64,000 nt of DNA from Pseudomonas proteolytica (GTDB lineage: Bacteria; Pseudomonadota; Gammaproteobacteria; Pseudomonadales; Pseudomonadaceae): NCBI RefSeq assembly GCF_007858275.1, contig NZ_VFEV01000013.1, forward strand, positions 85,982 through 149,981, written 5' to 3'. Positions within the stretch are counted from its first letter, which is position 1; every line of letters begins with the position of its first letter. Positions 34,976 to 43,988 of this stretch are shown piece after piece. The notes below the pieces were generated by a model, which did no database searches, had not been told where the DNA came from, and saw only the letters and a program-made list of their open reading frames with translations. A program made the translations under genes and the position numbers.

Positions 34976-35524
34976 ATGCCAAAAACACGCGACTCCTTGC
35001 GATACCAGCTCTACCGATCCAAAGCTTTACGCCTTGCGAATGCATCGACTCAACAGTGGTACAAAAACCTGAAACACACCGACGCCCAAGGCGCAGAGAT
35101 CGACTTGACCCATGTCCGTTTTGAATTGATCGACAGCCATGCATTGGCTGCCTATCAGGACTGGGCAGAAGACTCTCACTTCTCATGGGACGAGGTTGCG
35201 ACATGGAAAGGCCGTGAACCGATGGCGTTCGATTTGTCCCTCTGGTACGACGAGGTGCTCTGTGGGCTGTGCTTTGCCAATCCCAATCAAAGCCGATTGC
35301 GGATCAAGGTCATCCGCCTGGAGGGAAGACCTGGAAAATCCCACCCTTTGAAAAGCCGCATAGCATCACTGACGATGATTGCCATCGACCATTACGCGAG
35401 AATCATTGGCAGCCAATGGATAGAAATTCAGGAGCCCGCACCCGGGGCTATTCCCCTCTATCAAAACCTGGGCTTTGACTTCGATTCACGGGGCAGGCTT
35501 GTGATAGCGGTAGAGAACGAATAG
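34976..35524 (+). CDS. GNAT-like acetyltransferase, phage or toxin type
   Basis: A 182-residue protein with a GNAT-like core: FDLSLWYDEVLCGLCFA (beta-bulge region), RIKVIRLEGRPGKSHPLKSRI (CoA loop area) and IEIQEPAPGAIPLYQNLGFDFD, the usual C-terminal GNAT ending. Lower third-position G/C than its neighbours hints at acquisition. The AGGAGG at 34950 is 10 bases before an ATG (34966) in a different frame and 20 bases before this one, which is the only start in the frame; a 1-base indel near the 5' end is possible. It is followed 42 bp later by a 54-residue partner-like gene. Confidence 0.65.
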   Translation: MPKTRDSLRYQLYRSKALRLANASTQQWYKNLKHTDAQGAEIDLTHVRFELIDSHALAAYQDWAEDSHFSWDEVATWKGREPMAFDLSLWYDEVLCGLCFANPNQSRLRIKVIRLEGRPGKSHPLKSRIASLTMIAIDHYARIIGSQWIEIQEPAPGAIPLYQNLGFDFDSRGRLVIAVENE

Positions 35525-35566
35525 CATCGCAAACATGTTCAATTAATGATCAATCGTGGAGGCTGC

Positions 35567-35731
35567 ATGGGAGAACTTATTAAAAAACCCGTCGCCCGAA
35601 AAGCGTCGTCCAAGGCCGGCCAGGAACCTAAAAGCACTGTGCTGACCGCCAATCAGCGCCGTTTTCTCAGCGCGGCTATGGCCGGCAACGTTGAAGAACC
35701 AAGCCTTTTGGCGGGTCACACGGAAAAATAA
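35567..35731 (+). CDS. small basic protein paired with the GNAT gene
   Basis: A 54-residue protein (MGELIKKPVARKASSKAG...) with a Lys/Arg/Ser/Ala-rich N-terminal half and a C-terminal helix (LTANQRRFLSAAMAGNVEEP). GTGGAGG lies 4-5 bases before this ATG, favouring it over the ATG seven codons upstream. I recall similar small genes following such acetyltransferases in pseudomonads, but no function is known. Size, adjacency and charge would fit an antitoxin or accessory subunit; that is inference. Confidence 0.6.
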   Translation: MGELIKKPVARKASSKAGQEPKSTVLTANQRRFLSAAMAGNVEEPSLLAGHTEK

Positions 35732-35737
35732 AAGTCA

Positions 35738-35768
35738 TAAAAAAACCGCTCATACGAGCGGTTTTTTT
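35738..35768 (+). terminator. rho-independent terminator
   Basis: A-run, ACCGCTC-ATAC-GAGCGGT and a seven-T run. It closes the GNAT/small-protein unit and, being symmetrical, also serves the convergent lpxO gene that ends at 35776. Confidence 0.92.
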
Positions 35769-35775
35769 GAACCCA

Positions 35776-36714
35776 TCAGCCAAACAACCAATACACCAAC
35801 GCCCCCACAACCACCGCCGCCAATACCGGCCGCATGACGCGATAGGCTTTGGGGTGCTTGCGCTTCCACTGCTTGACCACACCACTGAAGCGATCGCTGA
35901 AGCTCTTGCTCCAGGCATAGGCCTGGTTGATCCCGCCCACGCGCTCGTCGTCCAGGTTCTGTGGCGCAGTCGCGCGGCCCAATTGGGCACTGACCCAGCG
36001 GTTGATACGGGTCATCAATCGGTTGCTCAGGGGGCGTTCGATATCGCAGAACAGAATCACCCGGGTCTTCTCGGTTTCGTTCTTCACCCAGTGCACGTAG
36101 GTTTCGTCGAACATCACATCTTCACCATCGCGCCAGGCGTAGACCTGGCCATCGACGAAAATACGGCAGTCGTCGGAGTTGGGCGTCGACAACCCCAAGT
36201 GATAGCGCAGGGACCCGGCAAACGGGTCGCGATGGGGATTGAGGTGGCTGCCGCCCGGCAACAGGGCAAACATGGCGCCCTTGACGTTGGGGATGCTGCT
36301 GACCAGGGCCACGGTTTTTGGGCACAGCAACTCGGCCGACGGCAGTGGTTTGTCGTACCACTTGAGGTAGAAGCGCTTCCAACCCTTCTTGAAGAACGAG
36401 CCAAAACCGGCATCGTTGTTCTTCTCGGCGGCGCGGATATAGCCTTCGTCAAACAGGTGCATGGCCTCGTCGCGGATCACTTCCCAGTTGTCCTTGAGCA
36501 CATCCAGTTCCGGGAACTTGGTGCGGTCCAGGTACGGCTTGGACGGCACACCCGAAAAGATGTACATCAAGGCGTTGTACGGGGCGAACAGTGCCGAATG
36601 GTTGACGAACTGGCGCAGCACCGGCAAACGCGCCTTGCCGCGCAAATGCACGTAAAGCGTACTGCCGATAAACAACAGCAGCACCGACAGCTTGGCGGCC
36701 AAAGAAAAGGTCAT
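35776..36714 (-). CDS. lpxO: lipid A hydroxylase LpxO (Asp/Asn beta-hydroxylase fold)
   Basis: A 312-residue Fe(II)/2-oxoglutarate-dependent dioxygenase that 2-hydroxylates the secondary lauroyl chain of lipid A. It has an N-terminal membrane helix (residues about 3-22), the metal-binding HxD in LNPHRDPFAG, a distal His in DETYVHWVKNETEKTRVIL with the 2-oxoglutarate Arg, and a C-terminal membrane helix (about 293-310). The start MTFSLAAKL follows AGGAG; the longer frame adds a 45-residue Cys/Arg-rich stretch unlike the family. Confidence 0.9.
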   Translation of the reverse strand: MTFSLAAKLSVLLLFIGSTLYVHLRGKARLPVLRQFVNHSALFAPYNALMYIFSGVPSKPYLDRTKFPELDVLKDNWEVIRDEAMHLFDEGYIRAAEKNNDAGFGSFFKKGWKRFYLKWYDKPLPSAELLCPKTVALVSSIPNVKGAMFALLPGGSHLNPHRDPFAGSLRYHLGLSTPNSDDCRIFVDGQVYAWRDGEDVMFDETYVHWVKNETEKTRVILFCDIERPLSNRLMTRINRWVSAQLGRATAPQNLDDERVGGINQAYAWSKSFSDRFSGVVKQWKRKHPKAYRVMRPVLAAVVVGALVYWLFG

Positions 36715-36898
36715 GCAGCAACTCCTGGAAATAGCCTCCCGGCAGCGGGAAACCCGACATAGCAGCCGGCCATGATAAACACTCCAGGCCGGAGGAAAAA
36801 CCCGCGTTATCCAACAATACGTTTTAAGGGGTGCGCGGCGAGCAAACAATTATGCATAAAGGGCATCAAACCGGGCTGATTTGGATCAACCCGATTTC

Positions 36899-37012
36899 TG
36901 TAAGAGCAAGCGTGTCTGCAAGGGGCATTCGGGCAAAGAATGAAAACGGTACGCGTGCCTTCTGGTTAGACGCGGCGCCCTCAGGGTCTTCGCGGGCAAG
37001 CTCGCTCCTACA
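36899..37012. repeat. REPIN-like inverted pair (tgtaggag type)
   Basis: TGTAAGAGCAAGCGTGTCTGC at the left (a diverged copy) and GCGGGCAAGCTCGCTCCTACA at the right are inverted copies about 70 bp apart. The pair lies just past the cysK stop, where it may aid termination. The rest of the spacer from 36715 shows no gene. Confidence 0.75.
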
Positions 37013-37015
37013 GGG

Positions 37016-37990
37016 TCAGGCCTGGTTTTCCTGGTCGGTGAACAGATCACTGAACAGCATGCTCGACAGGTAACGCTCGCCGGAGTCCGGCAGGATTACC
37101 ACAATGGTCTTGCCCTGCATTTCTGGTTTCTCCGCCAGGCGTACCGCGACGGCCATCGCCGCACCACAGGAAATCCCGCACAGGATGCCTTCTTCCTGCA
37201 TCAACCGCAGCGCCATGGCCTTGGACTCATCGTCACTGACCAACTCCACCCGGTCGACCATCGACAGGTCGAGGTTCTTCGGCACAAACCCCGCGCCAAT
37301 ACCCTGGATCTTGTGGGGGCTGGGCTTGATTTCCTCACCGGCCAACGCCTGGGTAATCACCGGCGAACTGATGGGCTCCACGGCCACCGAGAGGATCGGT
37401 TTGCCCGCTGTATTCTTGATGTAACGCGACACACCGGTGATGGTCCCACCCGTGCCGACACCCGCTACCAGCACATCCACGGCGCCATCGGTGTCGTTCC
37501 AGATTTCCGGGCCGGTGGTTTTTTCATGGATGGCCGGGTTGGCCGGGTTGTCGAACTGGGCCGGCATGAAGTAGGTCGCCGGGTCGCTGGAAAGGATTTC
37601 GCTGGCTTTCTCGATCGCGCCCTTCATGCCCTTGGCCGGCTCGGTCAGCACCAGTTCAGCGCCCAGTGCCTTGAGCACCTTGCGCCGCTCGATGCTCATG
37701 GAGGCAGGCATGGTCAGCAGCAACTTGTAGCCACGGGCAGCGGCGACAAAGGCCAGGCCAATCCCGGTGTTACCCGAAGTCGGCTCGACGATGGTCATGC
37801 CAGGCTTGAGTTTGCCGCTGCTTTCCGCGTCCCAGATCATGTTCGCGCCGATCCGGCACTTCACCGAATACCCAGGGTTACGCCCTTCGATCTTGGCCAG
37901 GATGGTCACGCCACGGGGCGCGATGCGGTTGATCTGAACCAGGGGCGTGTTACCGATGGAGTGCGCGTTGTCTGCAAAAATGCGGCTCAT
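37016..37990 (-). CDS. cysK: cysteine synthase A
   Basis: A 324-residue PLP enzyme that makes cysteine from O-acetylserine and sulfide. The PLP lysine sits in [22 protein letters not shown] is the substrate-binding loop; [15 protein letters not shown] is the phosphate cup. The length and C-terminus ([13 protein letters not shown]) match CysK rather than CysM. It stands alone, divergent from the DUF748 gene. Confidence 0.95.
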   Translation of the reverse strand: MSRIFADNAHSIGNTPLVQINRIAPRGVTILAKIEGRNPGYSVKCRIGANMIWDAESSGKLKPGMTIVEPTSGNTGIGLAFVAAARGYKLLLTMPASMSIERRKVLKALGAELVLTEPAKGMKGAIEKASEILSSDPATYFMPAQFDNPANPAIHEKTTGPEIWNDTDGAVDVLVAGVGTGGTITGVSRYIKNTAGKPILSVAVEPISSPVITQALAGEEIKPSPHKIQGIGAGFVPKNLDLSMVDRVELVSDDESKAMALRLMQEEGILCGISCGAAMAVAVRLAEKPEMQGKTIVVILPDSGERYLSSMLFSDLFTDQENQA

Positions 37991-38114
37991 GGCGGGTTCC
38001 TTAAGGCGGTTTCAAGAAGGCAACAAGGGTATGCCTCGTACTCCAAGGCGTCCAGTCGAGGAACGTTGGCGCTGCCTGCATAGTCAACCGCCTATACACA
38101 GGGAGGAAAAACCT

Positions 38115-39191
38115 ATGAAGCGTCGCTACAGTTGGCCGATATGGACGGTCGCCGGGCTGGTGGTCGTGCTGGTGGCACTGGATATCGCCCTGCCCTACCT
38201 GGTGCGCAACTACCTCAACGAAAAACTCGCCGATATGGGCGACTACCGTGGCCAAGTGACTGATGTCGACCTGGCGCTATGGCGCGGCGCGTACCGGATC
38301 AACGGCCTGCAGATCGTCAAGGTCGATGGCAAGGTGCCCGTGCCGTTCGTCAAGGCCCCGGTGATCGATCTGTCGGTCAGCTGGCATTCCTTATGGTACG
38401 ACCATGCGGTTGTAGCCGAAGTGCAATTCGTCGAGCCAGAACTCAACTTCGTCGACGGCGGCCCCAACAAACAGGCGTCCCAGACCGGTCGCGGTACCGA
38501 CTGGCGGGCACAACTGGGCAAGTTGCTGCCCATCACCCTCAACGAAGTGCGCATCGACGACGGCAAGATCGCCTTTCACAACTTCAATTCAAAGCCGCCG
38601 GTCAACATCGGCGCCACCCAGGTCAACGCCAGCCTCTATAACCTGACCAATGTGGTGGACGTCGAAGGCATGCGCGATGCGCGCTTTGACGGCAAGGCCA
38701 TGTTGCTGGGGCATGCACCACTGGAAGCCAGCGCGACTTTCGACCCGTTGAGCAACTTTGAAGACTTCGAGTTCCGCTTCCGCGCCCGTGATATCCAGCT
38801 CAAGCGCATGAACGACTTCGCCTCGGCCTATGGCAAGTTCGACTTCAAAGCCGGCACCGGCGACGTGGTCATCGAGGCCCAGGCCGAAAAAGCCCAACTG
38901 ACCGGTTATATCAAGCCACTGTTGCGGGACGTGGAAGTCTTCGACTGGCAGCAGGATGTGGAGAACAAGGACAAGGGGATTTTCCGCTCGATCTGGGAAG
39001 CCGTGGTCGGCGCCAGCGAAACCGTCCTGAAGAATCAGAGCAAAAACCAGTTCGCCACCCGAGTCGAGCTCAGTGGCAGCGTGCACCAGCAAGATATCAG
39101 CGCATTCCAGGCGTTTTTGCAGATTTTGCGCAATGGTTTCGTCCAGGCGTTCAATGCCCGCTACGAACAACCCAAGCCCAGCGCGGATTGA
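38115..39191 (+). CDS. DUF748/AsmA-like envelope protein
   Basis: A 358-residue protein anchored by one N-terminal helix (residues about 8-28), with the rest in the periplasm. Phrases such as LALWRGAYRINGLQIVK, ITLNEVRIDDGKIAFHNF and FEDFEFRFRARDIQL belong to the DUF748 family, related to AsmA-like proteins implicated in lipid traffic or outer-membrane assembly. GGGAGGAAAAACCT precedes the ATG. The longest frame begins 56 codons earlier inside the cysK leader and is rejected. Confidence 0.85.
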   Translation: MKRRYSWPIWTVAGLVVVLVALDIALPYLVRNYLNEKLADMGDYRGQVTDVDLALWRGAYRINGLQIVKVDGKVPVPFVKAPVIDLSVSWHSLWYDHAVVAEVQFVEPELNFVDGGPNKQASQTGRGTDWRAQLGKLLPITLNEVRIDDGKIAFHNFNSKPPVNIGATQVNASLYNLTNVVDVEGMRDARFDGKAMLLGHAPLEASATFDPLSNFEDFEFRFRARDIQLKRMNDFASAYGKFDFKAGTGDVVIEAQAEKAQLTGYIKPLLRDVEVFDWQQDVENKDKGIFRSIWEAVVGASETVLKNQSKNQFATRVELSGSVHQQDISAFQAFLQILRNGFVQAFNARYEQPKPSAD

Positions 39192-39308
39192 CCGTGGCGT
39201 GACTGGTCATTCAGAGACTGAATAACCCGTCTGCGTTCACAGTCACCGGGGCTGCGCGCTATAGTCGCAGGCATGCTGACTACCGGCGTCATGTTCGAGG
39301 ATTGAGAA

Positions 39309-40154
39309 ATGAAGTTCGAAGGCACCCAGGCCTACGTTGCCACCGATGACCTGAAACTGGCGGTCAACGCTGCCATCACATTGGAGCGCCCGCTGCTGGT
39401 CAAGGGCGAGCCGGGCACCGGTAAGACCATGCTCGCCGAACAACTGGCCGAATCGTTCGGGGCACGCTTGATTACCTGGCACATCAAGTCCACCACCAAG
39501 GCGCACCAGGGCCTGTATGAGTACGATGCGGTCAGCCGCCTGCGCGACTCGCAGCTGGGCGTGGACAAGGTCCATGACGTGCGCAACTACCTCAAGAAAG
39601 GCAAGCTGTGGGAGGCTTTCGAGTCCGAAGAGCGGGTGATCCTGCTGATCGACGAGATCGACAAGGCCGACATCGAGTTCCCCAACGACCTGTTGCAAGA
39701 ACTCGACAAGATGGAGTTCTACGTCTACGAAATCGACGAGACCATCAAGGCCAAGAAGCGCCCGATCATCATCATTACGTCCAACAACGAGAAAGAGCTG
39801 CCGGATGCGTTCCTGCGTCGCTGCTTCTTCCACTACATCGCCTTCCCCGACCGCACCACCCTGCAGAAAATCGTCGACGTGCACTACCCGGACATCAAGA
39901 AAGACCTGGTCAGCGAAGCGCTGGACGTGTTCTTCGACGTGCGCAAGGTGCCGGGCCTGAAGAAAAAACCTTCCACCTCCGAACTGGTGGACTGGCTCAA
40001 GCTGCTGATGGCCGACAACATCGGCGAAGCGGTGTTGCGCGAGCGTGATCCGACCAAGGCCATCCCGCCACTGGCCGGCGCCCTGGTGAAAAACGAGCAG
40101 GATGTGCAACTGCTTGAGCGCCTGGCGTTCATGAGCCGTCGCGGCACTCGATAA
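39309..40154 (+). CDS. MoxR-family AAA+ ATPase
   Basis: A 281-residue ATPase with Walker A GEPGTGKTMLAEQ (residues about 34-46), Walker B LLIDEIDKADIEF, sensor 1 IITSNNEKELPDAFLRRC with the arginine finger, and a C-terminal lid domain. MoxR proteins act with VWA-domain partners to activate or assemble other proteins. Its partner follows 11 bp downstream, so the two form an operon. The target is not encoded nearby. Confidence 0.93.
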   Translation: MKFEGTQAYVATDDLKLAVNAAITLERPLLVKGEPGTGKTMLAEQLAESFGARLITWHIKSTTKAHQGLYEYDAVSRLRDSQLGVDKVHDVRNYLKKGKLWEAFESEERVILLIDEIDKADIEFPNDLLQELDKMEFYVYEIDETIKAKKRPIIIITSNNEKELPDAFLRRCFFHYIAFPDRTTLQKIVDVHYPDIKKDLVSEALDVFFDVRKVPGLKKKPSTSELVDWLKLLMADNIGEAVLRERDPTKAIPPLAGALVKNEQDVQLLERLAFMSRRGTR

Positions 40155-40165
40155 GGGCTTTTGCC

Positions 40166-41344
40166 ATGCTGCTCAACCTGTTCAATGAAATGCGTGCAGC
40201 CAAGGTGCCGGTCTCGGTGCGTGAGCTGTTGGACTTGATCAACGCCCTGAAACAACGGGTGACCTTCGCCGACATGGACGAGTTCTACTACTTGTCCCGG
40301 GCGATCATGGTGAAAGACGAGCGCCATTTCGACAAGTTCGACCGTGCCTTCGGCGCCTACTTCAACGGCCTGGAAAAACTCGACGATCACTTGCAGGCGC
40401 TGATTCCCGAAGATTGGCTGCGCAAGGAGTTCGAGCGTTCGCTGAGCGATGAAGAGCGCGCGCAGATCCAATCTTTGGGCGGCCTGGACAAGCTGATCGA
40501 AGAGTTCAAGAAACGCCTGGAAGAACAAAAGGAACGCCACGCCGGCGGCAACAAATGGATCGGCACCGGCGGCACCAGCCCGTTCGGTTCCGGCGGCTTC
40601 AACCCCGAGGGCATTCGCGTGGGCGATGCCGGCAAGCGCCAGGGCAAGGCGGTCAAGGTCTGGGATCAACGCGAGTACAAGAACCTCGATGATTCGGTGG
40701 AGCTGGGCACGCGCAATATCAAGGTGGCGCTGCGCCGCCTGCGCAAATTTGCACGCCAGGGTGCGGCCGAAGAGCTGGATATCGACGGCACCATCGACCA
40801 CACCGCCCGCGACGCTGGCCTGCTGAATATCCAGATGCGCCCGGAACGGCGCAACACGGTCAAATTGCTGTTGCTGTTCGACATCGGCGGCTCGATGGAT
40901 GCCCACGTGAAGATCTGCGAGGAGCTGTTTTCGGCCTGCAAGACCGAGTTCAAGCACCTGGAGTACTTCTACTTCCATAACTTCATTTATGAATCCGTGT
41001 GGAAGAACAACATGCGCCGCACCTCCGAGCGCACCTCGACCCAGGACCTGCTGCACAAGTACGGCGCTGACTACAAGGTGATCTTTATCGGCGATGCGGC
41101 CATGGCGCCTTACGAAATCACCCAGGCCGGTGGCAGCGTGGAGCACTGGAACGAGGAGCCGGGGTATGTGTGGATGCAGCGGTTCATGGAGAAGTACAAG
41201 AAGCTGATCTGGATTAACCCGTACCCGAAAGATACCTGGGGCTATACCTCGTCGACCAATATCGTGCGGGATTTGATTGAGGACCAGATGTATCCGCTGA
41301 CCTTGCGGGGATTGGAAGAAGGGATGCGCTTTCTCTCTAAATAG
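40166..41344 (+). CDS. VWA-domain protein, CoxE-like
   Basis: A 392-residue cytoplasmic protein. Residues 1-110 are helical (LLNLFNEMRAAKVPVSVREL), followed by a Gly-rich linker (GGTSPFGSGGFNPEG) and a C-terminal von Willebrand A domain. The metal-ion site reads DIGGSMD at residues 239-245, so the usual DxSxS has Gly at the first Ser. The family is annotated as CoxE-like VWA, partner of MoxR ATPases. It overlaps no other gene and ends the operon before a REP pair. Confidence 0.9.
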   Translation: MLLNLFNEMRAAKVPVSVRELLDLINALKQRVTFADMDEFYYLSRAIMVKDERHFDKFDRAFGAYFNGLEKLDDHLQALIPEDWLRKEFERSLSDEERAQIQSLGGLDKLIEEFKKRLEEQKERHAGGNKWIGTGGTSPFGSGGFNPEGIRVGDAGKRQGKAVKVWDQREYKNLDDSVELGTRNIKVALRRLRKFARQGAAEELDIDGTIDHTARDAGLLNIQMRPERRNTVKLLLLFDIGGSMDAHVKICEELFSACKTEFKHLEYFYFHNFIYESVWKNNMRRTSERTSTQDLLHKYGADYKVIFIGDAAMAPYEITQAGGSVEHWNEEPGYVWMQRFMEKYKKLIWINPYPKDTWGYTSSTNIVRDLIEDQMYPLTLRGLEEGMRFLSK

Positions 41345-41363
41345 GTGGTGAATTCACTGACGC

Positions 41364-41450
41364 TATCGCAGGCAAGCCAGCTCCCACAGTTGAATTGCAT
41401 TCACAAATCAAAAGATGTGAACACCGCTCAACTGTGGGCTTGCCTGCGAT
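41364..41450. repeat. REP-like inverted pair (ctcccaca type)
   Basis: CGCTATCGCAGGCAAGCCAG with CTCCCACAGTTGA at the left and TCAACTGTGGGCTTGCCTGC at the right form an inverted pair with 13-bp arms. It lies between the convergent VWA and pxpC genes and is of the same type as the repeat at 50687. Confidence 0.75.
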
Positions 41451-41454
41451 GCCT

Positions 41455-42369
41455 TTAGCGGTTCATAAATCGCTGCAAATAGCTCAGATGCTCCCGGTGC
41501 GCCGTCTCCTGCATCACCGGCGCCAACCGCACCTTCTCCCCCGGCAGGCACTGGGCCAGGCGCGCCAAGGACAACGGCGTCAACGCACCCAATCGCGGGT
41601 AGCCGCCAATGGTCTGCCGGTCATTGAGCAACACAATCGGCTGCCCATCCGGCGGTACCTGGATCGCGCCCAAGGGGATGCCTTCGGAGATCAGCGACGC
41701 TCCCTGATACGCCAGCGGCGTGCCCAGCAGGCGCATGCCCATGCGGTCGGCGCGGCTGTCCAGGGCCCATTCGGTGTTAAACGCATCGAACAGGCTCTGG
41801 CCGCTGAACTGGCCGATCTGCGCACCGAGAATCACGTCCAGGGGCGCCGCAGGGTGTAATTGCTCCACAGGCAACTCACGCAAATTGCTGCTCGTGCCGC
41901 AATAGGCAAGCGTAGCGCCTTCAGCCAGGGCCCGGCCAAACCCGTCCAAACCGCCCAAGGCCTCGCGCCCGACGCTGGCACAACTGCCCAGCACCTTGGG
42001 CGCATCAAAACCTCCCGGCGCCGCCAGGTAAGCCCGTGCGCCACGGTGTGGTTGGGTGAAGCGCAAACGCTGGCCTTTTTGCAGAATGAAACTACGCCCT
42101 GGGCTAATGGCACGCTCGTCGATGTACGCCCCCAGGTCAGCACCGGCCAGTGCCAGCACGCAATAGCCTTGGGCCTGGACGGTAAAACCGCCCAAGGTGA
42201 TCTCCACCACCGGCGCATCCAGTGGATTACCCAGCAGCCAATTGGCCCAGGACATCGACACCCAATCCAGCGCGCCACCCTGGGTCACGCCCAGATGCCG
42301 CACACCAAAACGCCCGGCGTCCTGCAACAGGCACAGCGCGGTGCTGGCCTCGATCAACAAGCGGCTCAT
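41455..42369 (-). CDS. pxpC: 5-oxoprolinase subunit PxpC
   Basis: A 304-residue protein of the biotin-dependent carboxyltransferase/KipA family: TALCLLQDAGRFGVRHLGV, GGALDWVSMSWANWLLGNP and GIPLGAIQVPPDGQPIVLLNDRQTIGGYP-type segments are diagnostic. With PxpA and PxpB it forms the ATP-dependent enzyme that opens 5-oxoproline to glutamate. It is the last gene of the operon and overlaps pxpB by 4 bp. Confidence 0.92.
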   Translation of the reverse strand: MSRLLIEASTALCLLQDAGRFGVRHLGVTQGGALDWVSMSWANWLLGNPLDAPVVEITLGGFTVQAQGYCVLALAGADLGAYIDERAISPGRSFILQKGQRLRFTQPHRGARAYLAAPGGFDAPKVLGSCASVGREALGGLDGFGRALAEGATLAYCGTSSNLRELPVEQLHPAAPLDVILGAQIGQFSGQSLFDAFNTEWALDSRADRMGMRLLGTPLAYQGASLISEGIPLGAIQVPPDGQPIVLLNDRQTIGGYPRLGALTPLSLARLAQCLPGEKVRLAPVMQETAHREHLSYLQRFMNR

Positions 42370-43070
42370 GCCTGGGCCTCCAAGGGCGTGTCATCGCCAC
42401 CCAGGTTGATAAATTCCGCGCGACCGATGGCTTCGAAACGCACACTGTCGCCTGGCTGCATCAGGCTGTAGCCATCGCGCTCGCGGTCGAACAGTTTGGC
42501 CGGGGTGCGGCCGATCAGGTTCCAGCCCCCTGGGGACTCCACTGGGTAGGCTGCGGTCTGCCGCTCGGCGATGCCGACGCTGCCCGGCGCCACGCGTTTG
42601 CGCGGGGTGTTCAGGCGTGGCGCGGCGAGCTGTTCTTCGACCAGGCCCATAAAGGCAAAACCTGGGGCAAAACCCAGGGCGAAAACCTGATAGTGATGCT
42701 GGCTGTGGCGCCGAATCACCTCGTCGACCGCAAGCCCGCTGCGCTGGGCGAGCAAGGTCAGTTCAGGGCCGACGCTCAGGTCGTACCACACCGGCAACAC
42801 GTGACAGTGCCCGCTGCCCTGGGCCTGTGGCTGCAGGTCGGTAAGCGCCTGATCGATCAGTTCCCGTGCCTGTGCCGGACTCAGCGCCAGCAGGTCGTAA
42901 TGCACCATCAGCGTCGTGTAGGAAGGCACCAGGTCCACCAACGCCGGGCCAAAGCCCTCGCGCAGGCGGCGCGTGGCGGCGAGCATCCAGGGCATGTTGT
43001 CTTCGGCTATTGCATCAAACAGGCGCACCATAAGGCAGTCGATGGCCACTACTTCAATCCGTGGCTTCAT
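42366..43070 (-). CDS. pxpB: 5-oxoprolinase subunit PxpB
   Basis: A 234-residue KipI-family protein. Diagnostic parts are [13 protein letters not shown], the Asp-containing [27 protein letters not shown] and [19 protein letters not shown]. It couples ATP use to 5-oxoproline opening together with PxpC. It overlaps both neighbours by 4 bp, which indicates tight translational coupling. Confidence 0.93.
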   Translation of the reverse strand: MKPRIEVVAIDCLMVRLFDAIAEDNMPWMLAATRRLREGFGPALVDLVPSYTTLMVHYDLLALSPAQARELIDQALTDLQPQAQGSGHCHVLPVWYDLSVGPELTLLAQRSGLAVDEVIRRHSQHHYQVFALGFAPGFAFMGLVEEQLAAPRLNTPRKRVAPGSVGIAERQTAAYPVESPGGWNLIGRTPAKLFDRERDGYSLMQPGDSVRFEAIGRAEFINLGGDDTPLEAQA

Positions 43071-43810
43071 GGTGGCGTCAACGCCTGGCGAATGCGCTGC
43101 ACCGCTGCCACCGAGCTGGCGTTATCGCCATGCACGCAAAGGGTGTCGGCCTGCAACAGCAAGGGGCTGCCATCGCTGGCAACCAAGGTTTCGCCACGGG
43201 CAATGGTCAGGGCCTGCTGGAGGATGACCTGCGCATCATGATGCACGGCCCCGGGCAACTGGCGCGAGACCAGGTGCCCGGCGTTGTCATAGGCGCGGTC
43301 GGCAAAGGCTTCGAACCACAGGGTCACGCCATACTCATCACCCAGGGCCTGGGCGGCGCTGTTGTCACGGGTAGCCATGAGCATCAACGGCAGGCTGGCG
43401 TCGTACGCCGCCACGGCCTGGATGACCGCGCGCAGTTGCGCAGGCTTGGCCATCATGTCGTTGTACATCGCGCCATGGGGCTTGACGTAGCTGACCCGGC
43501 CACCCTGGGCCCGGCAGATCCCGTCGAGGGCACCGATCTGGTAATGCAGCAGGTCCTGGAGTTCCTCGGCCCCATACGCCATGGAGCGGCGGCCAAAGCC
43601 TGCCAGGTCCTGATAGGCCGGGTGCGCACCGATCTGCACGCCATGCTGCAATGCCAGGGCGACGGTCTTGCGCATGATGCTCGGGTCGCCGGCGTGGAAG
43701 CCGCAGGCAATATTGGCGCAATCAATGAATGGCATGACCTCGGCATCCAGACCCATGGTCCAGGCGCCAAAGCTTTCGCCGATGTCGCAATTCAGTAGCA
43801 GGCGGCTCAC
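43067..43810 (-). CDS. pxpA: 5-oxoprolinase subunit PxpA (LamB/YcsF family)
   Basis: A 247-residue protein starting [16 protein letters not shown], with [17 protein letters not shown] and [16 protein letters not shown], all signature segments of the LamB/YcsF family. It is the first gene of the operon, transcribed leftward. In many bacteria pxpA comes last; here it comes first. A LysR gene diverges upstream with a palindromic site between. Confidence 0.93.
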   Translation of the reverse strand: MSRLLLNCDIGESFGAWTMGLDAEVMPFIDCANIACGFHAGDPSIMRKTVALALQHGVQIGAHPAYQDLAGFGRRSMAYGAEELQDLLHYQIGALDGICRAQGGRVSYVKPHGAMYNDMMAKPAQLRAVIQAVAAYDASLPLMLMATRDNSAAQALGDEYGVTLWFEAFADRAYDNAGHLVSRQLPGAVHHDAQVILQQALTIARGETLVASDGSPLLLQADTLCVHGDNASSVAAVQRIRQALTPP

Positions 43811-43847
43811 GGTGAAGACTCCTGTAGGCTTTATTTTTTTGTAGTGT

Positions 43848-43868
43848 GGGATCTTTTACCAAGATCCC
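43848..43868. promoter_or_regulatory. LysR-type operator between pxpA and the LysR gene
   Basis: GGGATCTT-TTACC-AAGATCCC is a perfect 8-bp inverted repeat. Its core is ATC-N9-GAT, a symmetry seen in LysR-type sites such as NodD boxes, and includes T-N11-A. It lies 38 bp before pxpA and 120 bp before the divergent LysR gene, where such a regulator would bind both promoters. Confidence 0.6.
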
Positions 43869-43988
43869 GCAACGATGTTGTCCTGAGCCCCGACGACGCT
43901 TATCGTGAGACAGCCCGATTTTTGGCGCGCAGCCCCTGCTGCGTCCAACTAATAAAAACCGATCCATGCATAAGAAAAAGTTGATCCC

